Positions 1 through 7,089 of a stretch of 8,693 nt of DNA are shown in pieces. Both the position numbers and the translations under genes were made by a program. The notes under the pieces were generated by a model. The model was given only the letters and a program-made list of their open reading frames with translations. It did not search any database and was not told the origin of the DNA. Source of the DNA: Bacteroidaceae bacterium (GTDB lineage: Bacteria; Bacteroidota; Bacteroidia; Bacteroidales; Bacteroidaceae); contig JAFNWA010000121.1 in the NCBI GenBank assembly GCA_017383665.1, forward strand, positions 1 to 8,693, in the 5' to 3' direction. Every line of letters starts with the position of its first letter. Position 1 is the first letter of the stretch.

Positions 1-1771
1 ATTGCTTCTTTTCCCTTTACATTACAAAGAGGGGAAAGTCATGCAAAAGATAACCAAATTGGCATATGTTATCCCCAACGCATTGGGAATAATTGCAGAA
101 TTGTGCGACTGCATCTATGTGCGTTTTACACATCAAAGAACAAGGTTTAATGTATTCAAGGAGTTTGGCAACGAAGAAAACATCACTCAAATTATCGGAA
201 GCAACGCAATAAAATTCTGGTGGTTGCTGATAATCTGCATAATCATAATATGGTGTCTGCACCGTTTCTACACACCTGCCCGTAAAAATTTCGGAAGAGC
301 CGTTCTGCGCTACATAAATGTTTTTGGAGACACTGCAAGATATTATATATGGCATGTAACGGCGTTATTGGTTATTGCGCCACTGATGATAATAGGAATA
401 CGCGGTGGAATCGGCAAGGCTGTACGCCCCGTAACACTTATCAACGCCTACGAATATGTCAAGTCGCCCGAAGCTACAGTGCTTGTAATCAACACTCCCT
501 TTTCCATGATACGCACGATATTTGCAAAGTCCTTCCAAAAAAGAACCGACTTCGGCGATGAAGAACTTGATAGAATTTATACTCCTGTAAAATATCCTGC
601 TGCCGGTTCAAAACTCAACAAGAAAAATGTGGTAGTAATAATTCTGGAAGGCTTCGGCAAAGAGTATATCGGAGCTTATAATCCTCGCATAACCGGCAGT
701 TTGACTCCTGCGCTGGACAAAATTATAGAAAAGAGCAGAAGTTACATGTACTCATATGGCAACGGCAGCAAATCGATTGACGGCATGCCATCAATACTCT
801 CAAGCATACCAATGTTTGTAGAACCGTTTGTAACCTCGGACGCCTCACTCAACAATGTCAGCAGCATTGCAAAGGAACTTGGGAACATTGGTTACGAAAG
901 TGCATTCTTCCATGGTGCTCCAAATGGTTCCATGTATCTCTTGGCATACTCTAACCAATGCGGTTTCGACAAATATTATGGTTTGACAGAGTATGATGAA
1001 TCACCGAACCATAATTCCGAAGAAGATTTTGACGGGACCTGGGCCATTTGGGATGAGCCGTTCCTACAATACTATGCAGAATGTATGAATGATATGAAAG
1101 AGCCATTTGTCACATCTGTATTCACCGCAACATCACATGAACCGTTCAAAATTCCAGACAGCTACGAAAGTGTATTCCGAGGTGGAGAAGATCCTTTCTT
1201 GAAGAGCGTACAATATACCGATTATGCTCTGGGACAGTTCTTTGAATACGCATCAAAACAAAGTTGGTATAAAAACACTCTGTTTGTCATAACAGCCGAC
1301 CACACTAACCACAGCGCAGAGGAGCGTTACCGTACAGCATCGGGACTGATGGAAGTTCCGGTAATCTTCTTCTCGCCAACAGGTGAAAAACCTTTTGAAC
1401 CAGGAATAGACACGGCAATGATTGCACAGCAGATAGACATTATGCCAACAGTACTTGACTATATTGGATATGACAGACCGTATATTGCATTTGGAAAAAG
1501 CCTGATATCAACACCGGCAGAAGAGAGTTATGCCGTAAATTACGGCAATGACTCTTACCGTTATTACAAAGGTGACTATATCATGATTCATGACGGAGAA
1601 CGCCCAATTTCAATATACAATCTGCGTAATGACATACTGATGAAAGAGAACATTTTGGGTAACTGCAATGTTCAAGATGAGATGATACGCGAATTGAAAG
1701 CCATTATCCAGCAGTACATGAACCGCATGGTTGAAAACAAACTGACAATTGAGCCTGACACGAACAAATAA
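1..1771 (+). CDS. LTA synthase/OpgB-like sulfatase-fold membrane transferase, 5' end cut off
   Basis: Membrane-anchored enzyme of the alkaline phosphatase/sulfatase superfamily (PF00884), in the group that includes LtaS and OpgB/MdoB phosphoglycerol transferases. Reading frame is open to the left edge. Numbering from the codon at base 2, 589 residues are visible. Three hydrophobic segments remain (about 16-40, 72-88 and 115-134). The usual N-terminal membrane segment is missing, so the true start lies upstream, although an ATG exists at base 41. The catalytic domain (about 208-500) shows metal-ligand E216 (IILEGFG), likely nucleophile S258 (NGSKSIDGMPS), H379 (ATSHEPF) and D433-H434 (TADHTNH). 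The C-terminal domain should face the periplasm. The nucleophile is Ser where LtaS has Thr. The family is known to move phosphoglycerol or phosphoethanolamine-type groups onto envelope glycans or lipids; the substrate here cannot be read from sequence. The radical SAM gene follows after 16 bases on the same strand. Confidence 0.88.
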   Translation, partial: LLLFPLHYKEGKVMQKITKLAYVIPNALGIIAELCDCIYVRFTHQRTRFNVFKEFGNEENITQIIGSNAIKFWWLLIICIIIIWCLHRFYTPARKNFGRAVLRYINVFGDTARYYIWHVTALLVIAPLMIIGIRGGIGKAVRPVTLINAYEYVKSPEATVLVINTPFSMIRTIFAKSFQKRTDFGDEELDRIYTPVKYPAAGSKLNKKNVVVIILEGFGKEYIGAYNPRITGSLTPALDKIIEKSRSYMYSYGNGSKSIDGMPSILSSIPMFVEPFVTSDASLNNVSSIAKELGNIGYESAFFHGAPNGSMYLLAYSNQCGFDKYYGLTEYDESPNHNSEEDFDGTWAIWDEPFLQYYAECMNDMKEPFVTSVFTATSHEPFKIPDSYESVFRGGEDPFLKSVQYTDYALGQFFEYASKQSWYKNTLFVITADHTNHSAEERYRTASGLMEVPVIFFSPTGEKPFEPGIDTAMIAQQIDIMPTVLDYIGYDRPYIAFGKSLISTPAEESYAVNYGNDSYRYYKGDYIMIHDGERPISIYNLRNDILMKENILGNCNVQDEMIRELKAIIQQYMNRMVENKLTIEPDTNK

Positions 1772-1787
1772 TACTAAAAGCAGAACG

Positions 1788-2564
1788 ATGTCCACAGTAA
1801 TATATCCGTCGCCTATATTCGGGCCTGTAAAAAGCCGCAGACTTGGCATTTCTTTAGGTATAAACCTGCTGCCGAGTGATGGGAAAGTATGCACTTTTGA
1901 CTGCATATATTGCGAATGTGGCTTCAATGCTGAACGGAGAACCAAGAAGGCTCTACCTAAACGCGAAGAGGTTGCCAAAGCTCTTGAAGAAAAACTTGTC
2001 GAAATGAGCTCAAACGGAGAGTTACCCGATGTCCTGACATTTGCCGGCAATGGAGAACCGACACTGCATCCTCACTTTGGAGAAATCATAAATGACACCA
2101 TTGCCCTGCGTGACAAATACTGTCCATCGGCCAAGGTTAGCGTACTGACAAATGCCACTCTTATAGCAAGACCTGCTGTTTTTGAGGCTTTGAAAAAGGT
2201 CGATAACAATATCCTGAAGCTTGATACCGTATGCACTGATTACATAAGCCGCGTCGATAGGCCAACCGGCTGTTATGACCTCTCATCAATCACAGAGCAG
2301 ATGAAGGCTTTCAAGGGGAGAGCCATAATACAGACCATGTTCCTGAAAGGAACTGTTGACGGCATGAATTTTGACAACACCGGTGACAAATATGTAAGAC
2401 CATGGCTAAAAGCCGTGAAGGAGATTGCTCCACGCGAAGTCATGATTTACACTATAGACCGTGAAACTCCAATGAAAGGACTTGAAAAGGCCACACGAGA
2501 GGAGCTTGACCGCATTGTTGCTCTGCTTGCACAAGAGGGGATAAAGGCAACAGCCTCGTATTAA
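1788..2564 (+). CDS. Radical SAM protein, TYW1-like (COG0731) family
   Basis: A 258-residue stand-alone radical SAM enzyme. The cluster motif is CTFDCIYC, with C35, C39 and C42 holding the [4Fe-4S] cluster that cleaves S-adenosylmethionine; C44 follows closely. The motif TFAGNGEPTLHP (84-95) and the N-terminal FGPVKSRRLG are characteristic of the COG0731 group, related to the catalytic domain of TYW1, which builds the tricyclic base of wyosine in archaeal and eukaryotic tRNA-Phe. There is no flavodoxin domain. The bacterial members' substrate is not established to my knowledge, so a tRNA-modifying role is inference. I chose ATG 1788 because it places the conserved FGPV..SRRLG near the N terminus. 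A TTG at 1749 in the same frame would overlap the preceding gene and add unconserved residues. Probably co-transcribed with the upstream transferase gene. It ends 3 bases from the oppositely oriented gene. Confidence 0.88.
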   Translation: MSTVIYPSPIFGPVKSRRLGISLGINLLPSDGKVCTFDCIYCECGFNAERRTKKALPKREEVAKALEEKLVEMSSNGELPDVLTFAGNGEPTLHPHFGEIINDTIALRDKYCPSAKVSVLTNATLIARPAVFEALKKVDNNILKLDTVCTDYISRVDRPTGCYDLSSITEQMKAFKGRAIIQTMFLKGTVDGMNFDNTGDKYVRPWLKAVKEIAPREVMIYTIDRETPMKGLEKATREELDRIVALLAQEGIKATASY

Positions 2565-2567
2565 ATC

Positions 2568-3032
2568 TTACAAAACACTTGCAATCCCCAAAAAGGATGC
2601 TGTGACAAAGATATACCTTATAAGTTTGCCGACAAGCATAACTACAAATACCTTGTACTTGTCAACACGCATGATACCAAGCGCAACAAGCAATGCTTCT
2701 CCAATGGCCGGAACAAATGATATTGCGGCTGTCCAATAGCCATACTTCTGAATGAGCAGGTCTGCGCGTTTCATTCGTTTATCAGAAATCTTGAAAAATT
2801 TCTTCACCTTCTCCTTGCTTGTCAAGTATCCAAGCAAATAACATGTAAAACCGCCAAAAGTATTTCCGATTGTTGCCACCGTAACAAGAGCAACCGGATC
2901 CAGTTCAAGTTTCAGGAACATCGCCAACAGGACTTCGCTTGCAATTGGAACAATTGAACCCGAGAGAAATGCCAATACTCCCATTCCCCAATAGCCATAA
3001 TCCTGTAAAAAACTTATTAATGTTTCAACCAT
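2568..3032 (-). CDS. YqaA/DedA-like (SNARE-associated) inner membrane protein
   Basis: A 154-residue integral membrane protein of the YqaA branch of the DedA/VTT superfamily (PF09335). Visible features are SGSIVPIASEVLL (24-36), the re-entrant-like segment seen at the start of this family; GNTFGGFTCYLLG (56-68); and FVPAIGEALLVALGIMR (106-122). Hydrophobic spans lie at about 14-38, 47-70, 99-121 and 128-152. Larger DedA relatives act in lipid flipping (undecaprenyl phosphate, phosphatidylethanolamine) and membrane homeostasis; for YqaA itself no firm function is known. The chosen ATG overlaps the end of the preceding membrane-protein gene by 16 bases, which suggests translational coupling. 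The frame is open further upstream to 3155, but the extra 41 residues look like a shadow of the neighbouring gene. Last gene of the leftward run, ending 3 bases from the radical SAM stop. Confidence 0.85.
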   Translation of the reverse strand: MVETLISFLQDYGYWGMGVLAFLSGSIVPIASEVLLAMFLKLELDPVALVTVATIGNTFGGFTCYLLGYLTSKEKVKKFFKISDKRMKRADLLIQKYGYWTAAISFVPAIGEALLVALGIMRVDKYKVFVVMLVGKLIRYIFVTASFLGIASVL

Positions 3033-3991
3033 AACGCCTGTGTTGCTATTGCAACCATTATTAAATTGACAAATAGGAAGTACACACCTATCAACTTCGT
3101 CTCTTTCGCTGAGAATATATACGATGCTATAATCGACTGACAAAAAAGAGAACAAGAATAGAACACGAACACACCATCAGCCCAAAGGCAACAGAGCAGC
3201 AATAGATAGGCATCGGCCATCATTATGAATGACAACCTGCGACGCAATAAAGGTTTTGCAGGCGACGCACTGCCCATGAATATTACAATCGAGGGCAGCA
3301 GGAGCAACAACGCAAAGCCCAACAATATTAAAAACAGGGTAGGACTTCCATTTCCGGAAACTCTAAATATACCGGCAAGGCTATCATAAATATAATTTGA
3401 CAGGACATTGCAATCCGACAAGACATATTCAGTCCCCAACAAAAGCCAAAAAGGTGTTGCCAAACCAAGCAACGATGCCACGAATCCTCTTGGCGAGGAG
3501 ATATTCGCATAGAGACAGAATGCCCAATAAAGAGGTATCAAGAATATCGCAAAAGGGGTAACAAATAACTGAAATCCCAATATCAGGAATGAAGCATAAA
3601 TCAACCCCATGGAATTTACTTTATACTGACAGGCGAAAAGAATCACAAATGCCAGCACGGAAAGGAACGAAGAGAGTGCCAATGTGCTGTTACCGTTGAC
3701 GAACGGCAAAGCCGCTACCATCCACATGTAGAATGCACCAACCCATCGCACTCGTCTGTCAAAGAAATCCTGCCCCGAGATCAGTATTGCAGAGACTGCA
3801 TAAAAAATAGTTGAGAGAAGCCGAGATGCCAGCCCGTCTATAAATGATGGCTCCGAAGGAAGTTGAACAGGCACAGCCGATGCAGGGTACCAAAAGGCAG
3901 AGAGCATCAGAAGCAACGAGAAGGCAAACAACAGTACCGATGTAAACCTTCCCGAAGCAAAACGGCTGTGCAGCGTTCTTTTACAAGTCAA
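3017..3991 (-). CDS. Polytopic membrane protein of unknown function
   Basis: A 324-residue very hydrophobic protein that I cannot place in a characterised family. About ten to eleven membrane segments can be seen: roughly 16-36, 55-72, 83-98, 104-122, 128-141, 142-161, 170-190, 217-239, 254-270, 273-293 and 300-320. Positively charged stretches (for example RRVR at 79-82 and LLRRR at 248-252) fall between them. No catalytic motif is apparent. Its general look recalls the DUF6427-type or glycosyltransferase-C-like membrane proteins of Bacteroidetes, but this is only an impression. The start is a TTG at 3991-3989: an in-frame TAG stands two codons upstream, and the next ATG (residue 29) would cut through the first membrane segment. 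The gene overlaps the end of purD by 11 bases and the YqaA-like gene by 16, so it is very likely real and co-translated with them. Confidence 0.75.
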   Translation of the reverse strand: MTCKRTLHSRFASGRFTSVLLFAFSLLLMLSAFWYPASAVPVQLPSEPSFIDGLASRLLSTIFYAVSAILISGQDFFDRRVRWVGAFYMWMVAALPFVNGNSTLALSSFLSVLAFVILFACQYKVNSMGLIYASFLILGFQLFVTPFAIFLIPLYWAFCLYANISSPRGFVASLLGLATPFWLLLGTEYVLSDCNVLSNYIYDSLAGIFRVSGNGSPTLFLILLGFALLLLLPSIVIFMGSASPAKPLLRRRLSFIMMADAYLLLLCCLWADGVFVFYSCSLFCQSIIASYIFSAKETKLIGVYFLFVNLIMVAIATQALWLKH

Positions 3992-5249
3992 AGCCTATAT
4001 CTCCTCTAAAATACTTCTTCTCATATTTTATTGCATTGGCCGAGCGGAAAGAGCGCTCAAGAGCCTCCTCGCGTGTAGCACCATATGAAACAGCCGCAAT
4101 AACACGACCACCGGCTGTTACAACCTTACCATCCTTGCATGTTGTACCGGCGTGGAAGAGAATACTGTCCTTAACATCCTCGAAACCAGTCATCTCAAAA
4201 CCCTTGTCGTAGTGCTCGGGGTAACCGCCAGAAACGAGCATGACACAAACCGCGTTGCGCTCATCGAACTCCACTGTGGTACCGGCCAAAGTACCGGCTG
4301 CAACCTTTTCGAAAAGACCTACGATATCATCCTTCAGGCGCAACATAACCGACTCAGTCTCAGGGTCACCCATGCGTACATTATACTCAATCACCATTGG
4401 CTCACCCTCAACATTTATAAGACCGAAGAAGATGAAACCCTTATACAGCAGGTTGTCCTTTACAAGGCCATCTACTGTAGGCTTTATAATTCTGTCCTCA
4501 ACCTTTTTCATCCACTCCTTTGTAGCAAATGGAACAGGAGAAATTGAACCCATACCGCCGGTATTGAGACCTGTGTTGCCCTCACCGATTCGTTTGTAAT
4601 CCTTTGCCTCCGGCAAAATCACATAGTCCTTGCCATCTGTAAGTACGAATACAGAGCACTCGATTCCGTCGAGGAACTCCTCTATTACAACAGTAGCCGA
4701 TGAATCGCCGAACATACCGTCGAGCATCTCATCAAGGCTGCTCTTAGCCTCCTCCAATGTTGGTACAATGAGTACGCCTTTGCCGGCACACAAGCCGTCT
4801 GCTTTGAGGACATAAGGAGCCTTTAAGCCCTCGAGGAAACGGTAAGCCTCCTCTTTCTGCGCTGCAGTGAAAGCCTTGTATGCCGCAGTGGGAATATTGT
4901 GACGCTCCATGAAATCCTTTGCGAAGCTCTTGCTTCCCTCAAGTTCGGCGGCAGCCTTTGTAGGACCTATCACAGCAATTTCCTTGAGTCTTTCATCGGC
5001 TGCAAAGTAGTCATATATACCCTTAACCAATGGATCCTCGGGACCTACAACAACCATTGTCACTTTGTTGGCAAGCACAAAATCGGCAATGGCATCGAAA
5101 TCACATACAGCGATATTCACATTCTCGCCAACCCCCTTTGTACCGGCATTACCCGGAGCAATATACAATTTGTCAACTTTAGGACTCTGAGCGATTTTCC
5201 AAGCGAGAGCGTGCTCACGGCCACCGCTACCCAAAAGCAATATATTCAT
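3981..5249 (-). CDS. purD: Phosphoribosylamine--glycine ligase (GAR synthetase)
   Basis: Cytosolic ATP-grasp enzyme joining glycine to 5-phosphoribosylamine with ATP to give GAR, the second step of de novo purine synthesis. Its 422 residues match the usual length of about 420-430. Domains in order: the N-terminal nucleotide-fold domain beginning MNILLLGSGGREHA (GSGGREHA, 7-14) with GPEDPL (69-74); the ATP-grasp domain with KADGLCAGKG (149-158), EEFLDGIE (190-197), NTGGMG (229-234) and the metal-binding stretch EYNVRMGDPETE (288-299, E288 and N290); and the C-terminal domain ending in RGDIGFDL. All expected motifs are intact. It lies 29 bases downstream of the RNA methyltransferase gene with no clear terminator between, and no good TAnnTTTG promoter is visible in that gap, so read-through from the methyltransferase promoter is likely. 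No PurR-type operator or purine riboswitch is visible. No other pur gene is in the window. Confidence 0.98.
   Translation of the reverse strand: MNILLLGSGGREHALAWKIAQSPKVDKLYIAPGNAGTKGVGENVNIAVCDFDAIADFVLANKVTMVVVGPEDPLVKGIYDYFAADERLKEIAVIGPTKAAAELEGSKSFAKDFMERHNIPTAAYKAFTAAQKEEAYRFLEGLKAPYVLKADGLCAGKGVLIVPTLEEAKSSLDEMLDGMFGDSSATVVIEEFLDGIECSVFVLTDGKDYVILPEAKDYKRIGEGNTGLNTGGMGSISPVPFATKEWMKKVEDRIIKPTVDGLVKDNLLYKGFIFFGLINVEGEPMVIEYNVRMGDPETESVMLRLKDDIVGLFEKVAAGTLAGTTVEFDERNAVCVMLVSGGYPEHYDKGFEMTGFEDVKDSILFHAGTTCKDGKVVTAGGRVIAAVSYGATREEALERSFRSANAIKYEKKYFRGDIGFDL
3992..4007 (-). promoter_or_regulatory. Possible ribosome binding site for the TTG-started membrane protein
   Basis: On the - strand AGAGGAG (4007-4001) lies nine bases before the TTG start at 3991. 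It sits inside the last codons of purD (encoding RGD of the terminal RGDIGFDL), so it may be a coincidence of coding sequence. Bacteroidetes depend little on Shine-Dalgarno pairing, but the site is the only such match near this unusual start and fits re-initiation after the purD stop. Confidence 0.35.
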
Positions 5250-5278
5250 ATGTATCTTGTTTTAGTGTTTTCTGTCAA

Positions 5279-6952
5279 TTAAAAATCTTTTCTCTTACCC
5301 CCACGCAATGGTTTAAAATCATTCTTGTATGGCGACTGACGCTTGCCGTCTCCTTTGCGGTCAAACGGTTTGCGATCGGAACCACCTTTGCCGGCAAACT
5401 TGCCACCATCGCGTCCTTCACGACGACGGTCATCGCGGCGTTCCGGGCGTCCTTCGCGTGGTGCAAAGCGGTCATCCTTGCGCTCACCACGAGGAGCACG
5501 ACGATCATCACTACGGTTCTCGCGTGGAGCCTTGCTGTCGTTGCGTAGTGCACCACCCTCGCGACGCTCCCTTTTTTCGCCATCAGCTTCGCGGCGTTCT
5601 TTTCTTGCAGGTTTTTTGCGAGCCTTATCAAAGTATGCCTCAAGCTCGCGACGACGGCGCATAGACTCGTCATCAATCTCGCTTGAATAGTTTGCATCGT
5701 TGTTCTGGTTCTTTGATGCGCGTTCAGAACGAGTTTCACCATCAAGACCTGTGAGACGAGATTGGCGTTTAAGTGGAGCAAAATCCTTCTTCAGCTCGTT
5801 ACCCTCGCCACGGAAGCCCTTGTACTTTCCCTGGAAAAGCTCGTACTTGCGGAATTCACAGTCAAGGTCACCGTTGTACAATGGTATTCTTGCAGATGCC
5901 TTGAGCCCAATCTGGTCAAAACAATCATAATTGTTGCTGATTACCCAAGCCACATTACCCTGGAACGCGTGTTTCAGGCGTGCACCAAGATCCTTATATA
6001 CCTGAAGCAGTTTATCGGGTACAAGACGCTCACCGTATGGCGGATTTACAATCATTATTGCCGGTTCTGAATGTTCCTCGAAGTCCTTGATGTCGCGGCA
6101 CTCAATTTCGATGCACTCGTTCATCATTGCAGACTTCACATTTCGGCGTGCACAAGCCACCATGCGTCCATCGACATCGTAGCCATATATCTTGTGCTTG
6201 AATTCACGCTCCGCCGAGTCATCCTCATAGATTGACTTGAAAAGCGCACTGTCATAATCCTTCCATTTCTCAAAGGCATATCCCTGACGGAACACGCCCG
6301 GAGCGATATTGCGTGCAATGAGTGCAGCCTCAATAGGCAGTGTTCCTGAACCACACATAGGGTCAATGAAATCGCACTCACCATGCCAGTTTGTGAGCAT
6401 GATCATACCGGCAGCAAGCACCTCATTGATTGGTGCACGACCAGTCTCCACGCGATATCCACGACGGTGTAGCGACTCTCCTGAACTATCAAGCGCAAGA
6501 GTACACTCTTCGCCGGCAATGTGTATGTGGAATATGAGGTCGGGGTTATTGAGACGCACTGACGGACGCTCGCCATACTTTTCATTAAAGTAATCGGCAA
6601 TGGCATCCTTAACACGATAGGCAACGAACTTGGAATGACGGAACACCTCGCTATATACGACAGAATCGACCGAGAATGTTGAAGTTGTGTCAAGATATTG
6701 TTCCCAATCGAAAGCCTTTACAGCCTCATATACTTCGTCGGCATTGGTTGCCTTAAAATGGAGAAAGGGTTTCAGGATGCGCACAGCTGTTCTCAAGTGG
6801 AAATTAGCCTTGTACATCATCTCCTTGTCACCGGTAAAAGAGACCATTCGACGACCTATCTGCACATTATTAGCACCCAATGCTACCAACTCCTTGGCCA
6901 AGACCTCTTCCAACCCTTGGAAGGTCTTCGCAATCATTTCAAATTCACCCAT
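5279..6952 (-). CDS. THUMP-domain class I SAM-dependent RNA methyltransferase with Arg-rich tail
   Basis: A 557-residue enzyme of the RlmL N-terminal-half/YpsC group, often mislabelled as N6-adenine DNA methylase. Related enzymes methylate guanine N2 in 23S rRNA; the site modified here is inferred, not shown. A ferredoxin-like/THUMP RNA-binding region lies at about 5-155. The methyltransferase domain (about 165-375) has the SAM loop DPMCGSGTLPIEAA (197-210), an acidic YGYDVDGR strand (256-263) and the catalytic NPPYGERL (303-310). From about 381 to the end comes a low-complexity hydrophilic tail of some 175 residues. It is dominated by R, K, D, E and G, contains the APR/DDR repeats described separately, and is probably disordered. 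Start: ATG 6952 gives MGEFEMIAKT, fitting the family; ATG 6937 is a close alternative. The frame extends to an ATG at 7024, but those 24 residues are encoded by AT-rich leader. Likely first gene of the purD operon. Confidence 0.92.
   Translation of the reverse strand: MGEFEMIAKTFQGLEEVLAKELVALGANNVQIGRRMVSFTGDKEMMYKANFHLRTAVRILKPFLHFKATNADEVYEAVKAFDWEQYLDTTSTFSVDSVVYSEVFRHSKFVAYRVKDAIADYFNEKYGERPSVRLNNPDLIFHIHIAGEECTLALDSSGESLHRRGYRVETGRAPINEVLAAGMIMLTNWHGECDFIDPMCGSGTLPIEAALIARNIAPGVFRQGYAFEKWKDYDSALFKSIYEDDSAEREFKHKIYGYDVDGRMVACARRNVKSAMMNECIEIECRDIKDFEEHSEPAIMIVNPPYGERLVPDKLLQVYKDLGARLKHAFQGNVAWVISNNYDCFDQIGLKASARIPLYNGDLDCEFRKYELFQGKYKGFRGEGNELKKDFAPLKRQSRLTGLDGETRSERASKNQNNDANYSSEIDDESMRRRRELEAYFDKARKKPARKERREADGEKRERREGGALRNDSKAPRENRSDDRRAPRGERKDDRFAPREGRPERRDDRRREGRDGGKFAGKGGSDRKPFDRKGDGKRQSPYKNDFKPLRGGKRKDF
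5426..5533 (-). repeat. Imperfect triplicated APR/DDR repeat in the methyltransferase tail
   Basis: Residues 474-509 of the methyltransferase read as three consecutive units: KAPRENRSDDR, RAPRGERKDDR and FAPREGRPERRDDR. The first two are 11 codons each; the third has 3 extra codons. The shared pattern is xAPR followed by E/G residues, R and DDR. The repeat is visible at protein level and, partly degenerate, at DNA level. The flanks are rich in the same residues but less regular. Such arginine/aspartate-rich repeats in bacterial proteins commonly serve as flexible RNA-binding extensions and vary in copy number between strains; both are inference here. Confidence 0.7.
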
Positions 6953-6987
6953 AATGTAAATAAATAATAAGAGAACTCCCCTATATA

Positions 6988-7019
6988 CAAATATTATGCA
7001 AAGGAACAAAAAAAAGCAA
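6988..7019 (-). promoter_or_regulatory. Candidate promoter of the methyltransferase-purD operon
   Basis: Read on the - strand, TAATATTTG (6996-6988) resembles the Bacteroidetes -7 element TAnnTTTG but has one extra base. A TTG (7019-7017) stands 20 bases upstream, roughly where the -33 element is expected. The leader to the ATG at 6952 would be about 30 bases and AT-rich. The match is imperfect; other TTTG words in the T-rich stretch at 6999-7015 could be used instead. Confidence 0.3.
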
Positions 7020-7020
7020 T

Positions 7021-7039
7021 GCAAATCAATGTTATTTGC
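7021..7039. repeat. Short inverted repeat in the divergent intergenic region
   Basis: GCAAAT (7021-7026) and ATTTGC (7034-7039) are exact inverted copies separated by 7 bases. They lie in the 137-base divergent spacer, just upstream of the -7 element of the transglycosylase gene, where a regulator would bind. Arms of only six AT-rich bases can arise by chance, so an operator role is speculative. Confidence 0.3.
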
Positions 7040-7051
7040 GATTATTTAGGC

Positions 7052-7059
7052 TACTTTTG
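7052..7059 (+). promoter_or_regulatory. Bacteroidetes -7 promoter element (TACTTTTG) of the lytic transglycosylase gene
   Basis: TACTTTTG matches the TAnnTTTG consensus of the Bacteroidetes primary sigma factor exactly, 30 bases before the ATG at 7090. Transcription would begin near 7066, giving a leader of about 25 bases. The nearest upstream TTTG (7035-7038) is only 13 bases away rather than the usual 19-21, so the -33 half is weak. No Shine-Dalgarno sequence precedes the ATG, as is common in this phylum. Confidence 0.6.
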
Positions 7060-7089
7060 TGTTCCTAATCCAACCCACCTTTACAAACG

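Noticed and set aside
1749..1787. TTG start adding 13 residues to the radical SAM protein
   Set aside because: It overlaps the upstream gene and the added residues are polar and unlike the family; ATG 1788 fits better.
3033..3155. 41-residue N-terminal extension of the YqaA-like protein
   Set aside because: It lies wholly inside the end of the preceding gene in another frame, has no family resemblance, and MVETLISFLQDYGYWG looks like a natural YqaA start.
5275..5781. 168-residue Ala/Val/Arg-rich open frame on the same strand as the methyltransferase tail, and similar long Arg/Ser-rich frames on the opposite strand
   Set aside because: They are shadows of the biased, GC-richer tail-coding sequence. 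They contain no domain and the methyltransferase frame runs through intact.
6953..7024. N-terminal extension of the methyltransferase to an ATG at 7024, giving a hydrophobic MHCFFLFLCII start
   Set aside because: It is encoded by AT-rich leader DNA that holds the candidate promoter, and the family normally begins near EFEMIAKT. A membrane-anchored RNA methyltransferase would be surprising, so ATG 6952 is preferred.
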